This document shows positions 1 through 5,904 of a DNA stretch of 6,592 nucleotides, piece after piece. The notes beneath the pieces are model-generated. The model was given only the letters and a program-made list of their open reading frames with translations. It had not been told where the DNA came from and ran no database searches. The DNA is from Halococcaceae archaeon (GTDB taxonomy: Archaea; Halobacteriota; Halobacteria; Halobacteriales; Halalkalicoccaceae). Each line of letters starts with the position of its first letter. The stretch's first letter is position 1. The position numbers and the translations under genes were made by a program. The DNA lies in NCBI GenBank assembly GCA_007129135.1, contig SKWB01000141.1:1-6592 (forward strand), written 5' to 3'.

Positions 1-381
1 CGCGACGGCGCCGGGACTCACCGAACCGAGGCTCGGGAGTTCCGAGGGAGACCCGACGAGGACGAACAGGCCGTGACCGAGCCAGAAGACCCCGAAGAAC
101 CGGGCGAAAAAGCCCGCTATCCGCCGGTTCGGCTCCCCGACGAACGACTCGATCGGCCGCCCGTTGACCCTCCAGGACGGGAGTTCGTCGGGATCGTCTA
201 CACCCTCGGCACGACGGATCTTCTGTACGTAGGCCGCGCCGATCACGCCGCTCTCGATCCAGTAGATCACGAGCAGCGTGTGGACGCCCCAGCCGAACGC
301 GAGCACGCCGACCAGCGGGAGGAGGTTCGCGAGGGTCAGCCCAAGGACGGTCGTTCGGTGCTCGGTCGGGAGCGGACGCAC
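1..381 (-). CDS. DUF6498-like haloarchaeal membrane protein (N-terminal 127 residues; truncated by window edge)
   Basis: This is the 5' part of a gene that runs off the left edge, 127 codons long in the window. I chose the GTG at 379-381 because it is the first possible start after the in-frame DHFR stop; the ATG at 405-407 is out of frame and soon hits a stop. The product starts with a short polar stretch (MRPLPTEHRT), then two adjacent hydrophobic helices at about residues 12-31 and 33-52, with a YWIESG motif at 40-45 followed by a basic stretch. A soluble loop (about 56-88) leads into a third aromatic-rich helix at about 90-110. This pattern, especially the (L/I)YWxESxxIG motif, matches my memory of DUF6498 proteins, common haloarchaeal membrane proteins of unknown function. 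I see no Shine-Dalgarno sequence or good TATA box, so it may be co-transcribed with DHFR. Membrane location is well supported; the family name is from recall. Confidence 0.72.
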   Translation of the reverse strand, partial: MRPLPTEHRTTVLGLTLANLLPLVGVLAFGWGVHTLLVIYWIESGVIGAAYVQKIRRAEGVDDPDELPSWRVNGRPIESFVGEPNRRIAGFFARFFGVFWLGHGLFVLVGSPSELPSLGSVSPGAVA

Positions 382-468
382 GCCGGCGTGTTCGTATCGT
401 GGGACATGAAGCCGTCGGCTCGCCCAAACGAGCGGGTAGCCCTCAGCGCCGGATCCGGAGCGGTCGAC

Positions 469-969
469 TCACTCGCGACCCAGCGAGTCGACGGCGGCTG
501 GCGTCCGGTTCTCGAACAGTTCGACCTCGAAGCCGTCGTAGTGGATCGTCTCCCCAGGGACCCACGAGTCGCCGAGGTCGGGGAAGAAGCTGTCACCCTC
601 GACCGTCTCGGGGATCCGGCTCACCCTGGCCCCGGTCGCGACGGGTTCGTAGAGGGCGTAGACGGCGCCGCCGCCGATGACGTAGACGACGTCGTCGCGC
701 GCTGCGGCGAGCGAGACCGCCTCCGCCGGATCGGAGACGTACTCCACGTCGTCCCTGCTATCCGACCGCGAGTCGTCGCTCGTGAGCACGAGGTGGGAGA
801 CCCCCTCGATCGGCTCCATCTCGTCGAACGTCCTCCGACCGACGATCACCGGGTGGCCCCGCACGGTTTCTTTGTACTGGTCGACGTCGGCCGGGTAGCT
901 CCAGGGGACGCCGCCGTCCTTTCCGACGACGCCGTTCTCCGAGACTGCCGCGACGAGGACGATCTCCAT
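469..969 (-). CDS. folA: Dihydrofolate reductase (EC 1.5.1.3)
   Basis: This enzyme reduces 7,8-dihydrofolate to tetrahydrofolate with NADPH in the cytoplasm, regenerating folate for thymidylate and purine synthesis. The 166-residue product is standard size and collinear with FolA. It has the N-terminal strand and Met20-type loop (VAAVSENGVVG, 6-16), then the VPWSYPAD segment (21-28). D28 corresponds to the catalytic carboxylate Asp27 of E. coli. VIVGRRTF (41-48) binds the cofactor and VYVIGGGAVY (95-104) is the conserved glycine-rich NADPH loop. The C-terminal half contains the SFFPDL stretch (127-132) found in the family. The protein is strongly acidic, as in known haloarchaeal DHFRs (HdrA/HdrB of Haloferax). 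No thymidylate synthase gene lies beside it, unlike the hts-hdrB arrangement of Haloferax. The ATG lies 26 nt after a TATA-like element, which supports this start and a leaderless mRNA. Confidence 0.95.
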   Translation of the reverse strand: MEIVLVAAVSENGVVGKDGGVPWSYPADVDQYKETVRGHPVIVGRRTFDEMEPIEGVSHLVLTSDDSRSDSRDDVEYVSDPAEAVSLAAARDDVVYVIGGGAVYALYEPVATGARVSRIPETVEGDSFFPDLGDSWVPGETIHYDGFEVELFENRTPAAVDSLGRE

Positions 970-981
970 GACCGCCCGTAG

Positions 982-1009
982 GAAGGGACGAGAATAAGCA
1001 CGTCCCTTC
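982..1009. repeat. 9-bp perfect inverted repeat flanking the DHFR TATA-like box
   Basis: GAAGGGACG (982-990) and CGTCCCTTC (1001-1009) are exact reverse complements separated by the 10-nt AT-rich spacer AGAATAAGCA. The spacer holds the presumed TATA box of the DHFR gene. The repeat falls wholly in the 45-nt gap between the flippase stop and the DHFR start. As DNA it could be a dimeric regulator site; as RNA of the upstream transcript it could form a 9-bp stem with a 10-nt loop. There is no T-run after it on the minus strand, so it does not look like a classical archaeal terminator. Confidence 0.6.
993..997 (-). promoter_or_regulatory. Putative TATA box of the DHFR gene
   Basis: On the minus strand the only AT-rich stretch of the gap reads GCTTATTCT. 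Its core TTATT (997 to 993) is centred 26 nt upstream of the DHFR ATG, the spacing expected for a leaderless haloarchaeal transcript. It is a weak match to the archaeal consensus. It sits in the spacer of the inverted repeat at 982-1009. Confidence 0.5.
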
Positions 1010-1014
1010 TCCTC

Positions 1015-2043
1015 TCAGTCGGCCTCCGGCGGCGTCGGGTCCTTGAGCGTGAGCGCCATCGACGCGAGGCCGCCGACGAGGACCGTGAACCAGTAGGTCG
1101 CGAAGCGATAGAGGATGGCGACCGCGGTGGCCGTGGCGAAGCCGATCGGGGCGACGAGGACGAGCACGCTCGCGAGGGCGATCTCGACGCCGCCGACGCC
1201 GCCGGGCGTCGGCACGAGGAACCCGAGTTTGCTGAGCGCGACGCCGAGTATCGCGAGGCCGAACGGGATCGGGGCACCGATCGCGAGCGCCGTGGCGTAG
1301 AGCGCACCCGCGAGGCCGAGCCACGCGAGGTGTGCGGAGACGAGGGCGACGCCTCCCGACCGGCGGTTCCGCGAGACGAGTTCGAGCGTCTCGGAGAACC
1401 CCTCGAACCGCCGTTCGACGTTCTCCCGACGGAGCTGTGCGGCCACGCGTGGCGAGATACGCGAGACGGTCCCGCGCAGGCCGGCGACCGCCCCGATCGC
1501 TCCCGACCGGACCCCCTCGCGCCGGTGCCAGAGAACGAGGAGGACGAAGAGTGCGACCGCGAGGGCGGCCGCGACGGGACGGACGTAGGCCCCGAGATCG
1601 ATCCGGCTCGGCCCGGTGACGAGCAGGTAGCCGACGCCGATCGTGCCGAACGTGTAGTAGGGAACGTAGTTGAGGAAGTCCGCGCTCACGACCGCAGCGA
1701 GCCCCTCCTCGTACGCCGAGTCGTAGTAGCGGCTCACGACCGCCGCGACGCCGACGCCCGAGGTGACCTGGCCGTAGGGCAGGACGTACTTCCCGAAGGT
1801 GCCGGCCAGGAAGACGCCCGCGACGAGCCAGTAGGGCCGCGGCTTGTCCACCACCGCTAGTACCCGGTGCCAGACGAGCGCACGGAAGAGCAGACAGCCC
1901 GTCGTGGAGACGAACGCGAGCGCGTAGACCGGCAGGGAGGCCCGGCGGATCGCCCCGAGCACCTCCTCCCAGCCCACGACGAGGACGAACAGCCCCAGGA
2001 CGAGGAGTGCGAGTGCGAGCGCGAGCACCGCCCGGCGCTTCAT
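1015..2043 (-). CDS. Flippase-like multi-pass membrane protein, UPF0104 / LPG_synthase_TM family
   Basis: The 342-residue integral membrane protein resembles the transmembrane domain of lysylphosphatidylglycerol synthase/flippase MprF and the haloarchaeal UPF0104 proteins, and lacks the soluble aminoacyl-transferase domain. Hydrophobic helices are visible at about 5-23, 37-58, 71-89, 117-144, 153-171, 231-255, 259-277, 285-312 and 315-331, with a long basic cytoplasmic-type loop at about 173-230. Family hallmarks are the GTFGKYVLPYGQVTSG segment (81-96) and the PTPGGVGGVE signature (278-287). Related proteins are thought to move or modify polar lipids, including glycolipid carriers; the substrate here cannot be read from sequence. 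The ATG at 2043 is preceded by GAGG with 7-nt spacing, and no in-frame start lies close upstream. It probably shares a transcript with the GH31 gene 121 nt upstream. Family is clear, biochemical role is not. Confidence 0.88.
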   Translation of the reverse strand: MKRRAVLALALALLVLGLFVLVVGWEEVLGAIRRASLPVYALAFVSTTGCLLFRALVWHRVLAVVDKPRPYWLVAGVFLAGTFGKYVLPYGQVTSGVGVAAVVSRYYDSAYEEGLAAVVSADFLNYVPYYTFGTIGVGYLLVTGPSRIDLGAYVRPVAAALAVALFVLLVLWHRREGVRSGAIGAVAGLRGTVSRISPRVAAQLRRENVERRFEGFSETLELVSRNRRSGGVALVSAHLAWLGLAGALYATALAIGAPIPFGLAILGVALSKLGFLVPTPGGVGGVEIALASVLVLVAPIGFATATAVAILYRFATYWFTVLVGGLASMALTLKDPTPPEAD

Positions 2044-2084
2044 CGGGGAGCCTCGTCGGATCCGACGATCGAGTCGACGCTCAT
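2040..2084 (-). CDS. Possible 14-residue leader peptide overlapping the flippase start
   Basis: An ATG at 2084 opens a 14-codon frame (MSVDSIVGSDEAPR) whose TGA overlaps the flippase ATG as ATGA (2043-2040). A second tiny frame, 2110-2081 (MTVGTERSP), ends in TGA overlapping this ATG in the same ATGA manner. Such 4-nt overlaps are typical of translational coupling. No homology is recognisable and peptides this short arise by chance, so this is only a candidate leader; translation is not shown. Confidence 0.2.
   Translation of the reverse strand: MSVDSIVGSDEAPR
2051..2054 (-). promoter_or_regulatory. Shine-Dalgarno-like site of the flippase gene
   Basis: On the minus strand GAGG (2054 to 2051) precedes the ATG at 2043 with a 7-nt spacer, complementary to the archaeal 16S anti-SD CCUCC. 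It is the clearest Shine-Dalgarno match in front of any gene here and supports an internal, non-leaderless position. Its first two bases are the last two of the palindrome at 2053-2068. Confidence 0.5.
2053..2068. repeat. Perfect 16-bp palindrome in the flippase leader
   Basis: TCGTCGGATCCGACGA is identical to its reverse complement, with a BamHI-like GGATCC at its centre. It ends 9 nt before the flippase ATG and overlaps the Shine-Dalgarno-like GAGG. As RNA it could fold into a 6-bp stem with a GAUC tetraloop; as DNA it could bind a dimeric regulator. GC-rich sequence makes palindromes commoner, but a perfect 16-mer outside coding sequence is still noteworthy. Confidence 0.55.
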
Positions 2085-2164
2085 GGGCTCCGCTCGGTCC
2101 CGACGGTCATCAGTGTGTAGCCGGCTCCCGAGTCGCGACCGACCCCCGAGACCCACCACCGCCC

Positions 2165-4495
2165 TCACCCGAGTCGGACGCGGAGTTCGTCCGTCGCCGC
2201 GTCGTACGTGACCGCGCTCTCGTCGACCGGGCGACCGCCGGTCGTGATCGCGGTCGACTTTCCTCCGAGGCCGTGAACGACGGCTTCGAACCCCGGTCCG
2301 ACGTCCTCGCACTCGAACGCGAGGTCCTCGCGGTCCTCACTCAGGACGACCCGGACGGGGAGATGGCGCCCGTCGCCCCAGCCGTACACCTCGGTCTCGG
2401 TCTCCATCCCACCCTCCTCGGGAGCGTAGACGTGGAGGACGACCGGATCGGGGAGGGCGGGACCGACCCGGTCGCCCGGTTCGCCGGTCGGGATCACGGC
2501 GCCGGCCCTGACGAAGAGCGGGATCTCCGAGAGGTCGGGGCGCAGCTCGAGCGTTCGCACGCCCCGGTATCGGGAGCCGTCGAAGTAGTCGATCCACTCG
2601 CCGGGCGGCAGCGTCACCCGAACCCTGCTATCTGCCGAGAGCACGGGCGCGACCAGGAGGTCCGGACCGATCAGGTGCTGTGTCGCGAGTGCGGAGACCG
2701 CGGGTTCGTTCGGGAACTCGATCGCCATCGCGCGCGTGAGCGGGACGCCCGTCTCGGTCGACCGCTCAGCGTGTGTGAGCAGGTAGGGGAGCAGCCGGTA
2801 GCGAAGGCGGGCGTACCGTGTGACGATCGCCTCGATCTCGGGACCGAAGGCCCACGGCTCGCGCGGGGTCTTGCCGTGGAACCGGGGGTGGCTGAGCGCG
2901 AGCAGCCCCCACTGCGCCCACCGGACGTAGAGTTCGGGGGTGGGTTCGGGCTTGTAGCCGCCGAGGTCACAGCTCCAGAACTGGAAGCCAGAGAGCGTGA
3001 GCGAGAGGCCGGCGCGAACGCTCGCCGCGAAGGCGTCGAACGTCGACCACGAGTCCCCGCCCCAGTGGACGGGGTAGCGCTGCGAGCCGGCCCAGCCCGA
3101 CCGCGAGAAGAGCACGGGCGGCTTCCCCGTTCCGTCGAACGCCCCCGCGACCGCCCGTTGGTAGGCCACCGGATAGGCGCTGTGACGGCTCGCGCCCGAC
3201 CCGTCCGCGGTCAGTGCGTCGTCGGGGAGGTACTCCCCGAAGTCGGTCTTGAAGACGTCGACACCCGTCTCGATCAGTTCGCGGTGGCGGTCGGCCCACC
3301 AGCGAACCGCCTCCTCGTTCTCGAAGTCGACGATCCCGGCCCTGGTCGCCGGGTGGCTCGGTCGCCGGAGCACGTACGGGCGGCCGCTCCCGTCGCGGAC
3401 CAGGTAGCCCGCCTCGCGTGCCTCGGCGAACCGGTCGCTTCCCACCGGGAGGTAGGGGTACTCCCAGAGCGAGACGTGGAGCCCCCGGTCGTGCAGGTCG
3501 GCACAGAGACCCTCCGGGTCGGGAAACGCCTCGCGGTCCCACTCCATGTCCAGGTTCTCGACGCCCGCCCACGCGGGATCGAGGTGGACCACGTCGCACG
3601 GAAAGCCACGCTCCCGTGCCTCGGTCGCCACCTCGCGGACCTCCTCGGCCGTCTCGTAGGTGTTCCGCGAGAGCCAGGTCCCGAACGTCCAGGCGGGCAG
3701 GTTCGGCGCACGACCCGTGAGATCGGTGTAGCTCTTCAGTACCTCCTTCGGCGTGCCCACGAAGACCGTGACCGAGAGCGGGGCGGCCGAGAGCCCGAGT
3801 TCGAGCGACGAGGGCGAGGTCGCACCCACGTCGAACGTCGCGTCCGCCGCCGTATCGACGAAGAGGCCGTAGCCCCGGTCGGAGTAGTAGAACGGGACCG
3901 GGGAGTAGGAGTCCGCGGAGACCACCCCGTTCGGCTGGGTGACCCGCGTCTCGATCCGCTGTCCGCGTTTCTCGAACGCGCCGAAGCGCTCGCCGAGGCC
4001 GAGGATCCGCTCGTCGGCCGTGAGCCGGAGCGAGAGGTGCGTTTCACGCACCCGGAGCGGCCAGTTGTCGACTACCTCCTCGGTGAAGCCGAAGGGGCGG
4101 ACGAGCGGCCGTCCCTTCGTGTCCCGATAGCCGGACTGCGTCTCGACGAGAGTCCGGTCGCCGTCGCGCACCTCGACGCCGAACGGCTCCATCGAGAGGC
4201 GTACCGAGAGGGCGTCCGTCGAGAGGTCGAGGGTGTCCTCTCGCTCGGTGACCGAGAGGTCGAGCGGTTTCGAGAAGCCCTCGTAGTCGAGGCCGAGTGG
4301 CGAGTCGACCCCGCCCGCCTCCGGGGAGGGATCGAGCGTGAAGCGGAGGGTGTCCGGTCGGAGCGCCTCGACGGTCAGGGAAACGGGGGCGAGGAACTCC
4401 GGGCCGGAGTCGAGCGCCTCCACCTCGCAGTCGAGCGAGAGGCGGGAGCCGTCGACGACGTGGCTCTCGACGCGCGAGAGCGCCTGGGTTGGCAT
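2165..4495 (-). CDS. GH31 glycoside hydrolase, probable alpha-xylosidase (YicI/XylS type)
   Basis: The 776-residue enzyme, near the length of E. coli YicI, should cleave non-reducing terminal alpha-linked xylose (or alpha-glucose) with retention. An N-terminal beta-sandwich region (about 1-260) contains ERILGLGERFG (162-172). The (beta/alpha)8 barrel starts near 265 with FGTWLSRNTY. KTDFGE (416-421) supplies nucleophile D418, SRSGW (464-468) the substrate-binding arginine R465, HWGGDSW (477-483) the acid/base D481, and RFHG (538-541) the active-site H540; all align with YicI. FPDPEG (324-329) and SGFQFWSCDLGG (502-513) are further family motifs, and beta-rich C-terminal domains follow from about 610. 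HLDPAW (304-309) has Pro-Ala where YicI has Cys-Phe at its xylose-recognition site, so specificity is uncertain. No signal peptide is seen, so it is likely cytoplasmic, acting on imported oligosaccharides. The ATG lies about 26 nt after a TATA-like box. The nearby xylose dehydrogenase supports a xylose-related role. Confidence 0.92.
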   Translation of the reverse strand: MPTQALSRVESHVVDGSRLSLDCEVEALDSGPEFLAPVSLTVEALRPDTLRFTLDPSPEAGGVDSPLGLDYEGFSKPLDLSVTEREDTLDLSTDALSVRLSMEPFGVEVRDGDRTLVETQSGYRDTKGRPLVRPFGFTEEVVDNWPLRVRETHLSLRLTADERILGLGERFGAFEKRGQRIETRVTQPNGVVSADSYSPVPFYYSDRGYGLFVDTAADATFDVGATSPSSLELGLSAAPLSVTVFVGTPKEVLKSYTDLTGRAPNLPAWTFGTWLSRNTYETAEEVREVATEARERGFPCDVVHLDPAWAGVENLDMEWDREAFPDPEGLCADLHDRGLHVSLWEYPYLPVGSDRFAEAREAGYLVRDGSGRPYVLRRPSHPATRAGIVDFENEEAVRWWADRHRELIETGVDVFKTDFGEYLPDDALTADGSGASRHSAYPVAYQRAVAGAFDGTGKPPVLFSRSGWAGSQRYPVHWGGDSWSTFDAFAASVRAGLSLTLSGFQFWSCDLGGYKPEPTPELYVRWAQWGLLALSHPRFHGKTPREPWAFGPEIEAIVTRYARLRYRLLPYLLTHAERSTETGVPLTRAMAIEFPNEPAVSALATQHLIGPDLLVAPVLSADSRVRVTLPPGEWIDYFDGSRYRGVRTLELRPDLSEIPLFVRAGAVIPTGEPGDRVGPALPDPVVLHVYAPEEGGMETETEVYGWGDGRHLPVRVVLSEDREDLAFECEDVGPGFEAVVHGLGGKSTAITTGGRPVDESAVTYDAATDELRVRLG

Positions 4496-4517
4496 ACCGA
4501 GAGCTACGCGGGGAGGG

Positions 4518-4523
4518 ATTTAG
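4518..4523 (-). promoter_or_regulatory. Putative TATA box of the GH31 gene
   Basis: Within the 34-nt gap after the sulfatase-like gene, the minus strand reads GGAACTAAATCCC. CTAAAT (4523 to 4518) is centred about 25-26 nt before the GH31 ATG, with a purine-rich GGAA just upstream that could serve as a BRE. The spacing predicts a leaderless transcript, so GH31 need not depend on read-through from its neighbour. Confidence 0.55.
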
Positions 4524-4529
4524 TTCCGT

Positions 4530-5870
4530 CTACCGGTAGCCGAGCGCCTCCAGACGGTCTTCCAGGTCGTCGGCGAACTCGTTGTCGTAACCCGCCGCGA
4601 ACTCCGTGTACTCCTCCAGCGGGCTCGCGAGGGCGATCCGCTCGCCACCCTCGAAGGCGCTCAGGACCCGTTCGGCCGGGAGCTCTCCACGGTCGACCCG
4701 CTCGTTCCGACCGCGAACGAGCGTCTCGTAGGCCTCCTCGCCCCAGGCGGCGCGTTTCAGCACCTCGTCACCCGGTCGGTCCTCGTAGACGATACGGGCG
4801 TGCCTCGAGAACGGCTCGGCGTCGCCACAGATCCGCTCGGCTTCGCGGGTCATCGCCGGACCGATCGGCGGCTGCGAGGCGAGCGCCCGGTCGACGGCGA
4901 ACGCGGGCGCGTCCGACCGGGACTCGTCGAGCGCGAGCGACCGAACGGCCTCCGGAAACCGGGTGAGAGCGGCGAGGTCGTCGATCCGCCGCCCTCGATC
5001 CTGTCCGGGGGCCTTCACGACCAGCGGGACGTGGTAGAGGTCGTCGTGGGTGCCGATCCGGTGGCTCACCGCGGGCGGTTCCGAGGCGAGCGCCGTCTCC
5101 GAGCCGAACGACTCGCCGTGATCCGAACAGACCACCACGAGCGTCTCCTCTAGCTCGCCCCGATCCTCGAGCCCGGTCACGAGCCGTTCGGTGATCGCGT
5201 CGGCCTGCCGGATCGCCCCGTCGTAGATCACTTCGAGGAGCCGAGCGAAGCCGAGCGAGACGCTCCCCGAGAGGAACTCCCAGTGCCACTTGAATCCCAT
5301 CGTCTCCTGGAGCGCGCGCACCCGCTCGTCGCTCCAACGGTCGTACTCCGCGAGCGGCTCGTACGGGCGGTGGGTGTCCATCAGGTTGAGACAGGCCGCC
5401 CACGGCCCCTCGCGCTCTCCGGTCCACTCCAGTAGCTCCTCGGCGTACCAGAAGCCGTTCGGCCAGTCGCCCAGCGAGCCGTTCGTCTCGAACTCCTCGG
5501 GGAACGACCCGGGCGTTCCGCGTGCGTACTCGAATATCGAATCGAGGCCGCTCTCGTGCTCGGTGAGAAACGGGTTGTCCGAGAAAATGCCCGTCTCGTA
5601 GCCGTCTGCCGAGAGCGCCTCGAAGATCGTGTGTCCCGGGTCGAGTCGGTCGCCGAGGTCGAAGCCGTGCTCGTGGACCTCGTACCCCGAGAAGAGGCTC
5701 ACGTGGCTCGGCAGGGTCCAGTTGCTCGGGCTGCGCGCCTGGGTGTAGACGCTCGCGCGCTCTCCGAGGGCGTCGAGAAACGGCGTCGTCTCGCGGCGAT
5801 ACCCCAGCAGCGAGGTGTTCCGCGCCCGGAGGCTGTCGGCGACGATGAGCAGGACGTTCGCGTTCGCCAT
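4530..5870 (-). CDS. Sulfatase-like (alkaline phosphatase superfamily) hydrolase/transferase with a Thr-type active site
   Basis: The 446-residue product has the sulfatase/alkaline phosphatase fold. It starts with a metal-binding strand (NVLLIVADSLRAR, 5-17; D12). The active-site helix is SNWTLPSHVSLFSG (49-62). DTHRPY (165-170) follows, then the second metal site CSDHGESFG (248-256; D250, H251), and a late GTHDDLYHVPLVVK segment (273-286) typical of the family. Sulfatases need C/S-x-P-S-R for formylglycine; here the motif is T52-L-P-S-H56, so that conversion is impossible. Thr is the nucleophile in related phosphotransferases such as LtaS and phosphoethanolamine transferases. The enzyme may therefore act on phosphoesters or polar lipid/glycan head groups, although annotation pipelines would probably call it a sulfatase. 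No signal peptide or membrane helix is seen. It has its own TATAAA box and lies between xylose dehydrogenase and GH31. Family is certain, reaction unknown. Confidence 0.9.
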   Translation of the reverse strand: MANANVLLIVADSLRARNTSLLGYRRETTPFLDALGERASVYTQARSPSNWTLPSHVSLFSGYEVHEHGFDLGDRLDPGHTIFEALSADGYETGIFSDNPFLTEHESGLDSIFEYARGTPGSFPEEFETNGSLGDWPNGFWYAEELLEWTGEREGPWAACLNLMDTHRPYEPLAEYDRWSDERVRALQETMGFKWHWEFLSGSVSLGFARLLEVIYDGAIRQADAITERLVTGLEDRGELEETLVVVCSDHGESFGSETALASEPPAVSHRIGTHDDLYHVPLVVKAPGQDRGRRIDDLAALTRFPEAVRSLALDESRSDAPAFAVDRALASQPPIGPAMTREAERICGDAEPFSRHARIVYEDRPGDEVLKRAAWGEEAYETLVRGRNERVDRGELPAERVLSAFEGGERIALASPLEEYTEFAAGYDNEFADDLEDRLEALGYR

Positions 5871-5895
5871 TCACTCCCGATTGGGGCGACCGGCG

Positions 5896-5901
5896 TTTAT
5901 A
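5896..5901 (-). promoter_or_regulatory. TATA box of the sulfatase-like gene
   Basis: The minus strand reads CAGTATAAACG just after the stop of the upstream gene, giving a consensus TATAAA (5901 to 5896). Its centre is 28 nt before the ATG at 5870, predicting transcription start within about 0-3 nt of the start codon. It is the best core promoter in the window and lies in a gap of only 34 nt. Confidence 0.75.
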
Positions 5902-5904
5902 CTG

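Noticed and set aside
418..433. Possible hairpin GCTCG-cccaaa-CGAGC in the gap after DHFR
   Set aside because: The stem is only 5 bp and no T-run follows it on the minus strand, so I cannot support a terminator call.
73..981. 302-codon open frame on the plus strand
   Set aside because: It is antisense to DHFR and the DUF6498-like gene, both of which have clear family motifs. It has no domain signature and looks like a high-GC shadow.
982..1009. Reading the inverted repeat as an intrinsic terminator of the flippase gene
   Set aside because: Archaeal termination depends mainly on T-rich tracts, none follows the repeat, and the spacer coincides with the DHFR TATA position; the regulatory reading is preferred, though not proven.
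2040..2312. 90-codon minus-strand frame ending in the ATGA overlap with the flippase start
   Set aside because: Its first part is another frame of the GH31 3' end and reads as Arg-rich noise; only the last 14 codons from the ATG at 2084 are considered as a possible leader peptide.
2273..4966. 897-codon open frame on the plus strand
   Set aside because: It lies antisense to GH31, the promoter gap and part of the sulfatase-like gene, is dominated by Arg/Glu/Pro/Gly with no recognisable domain, and is explained by high GC with GC-rich third codon positions in the true minus-strand genes.
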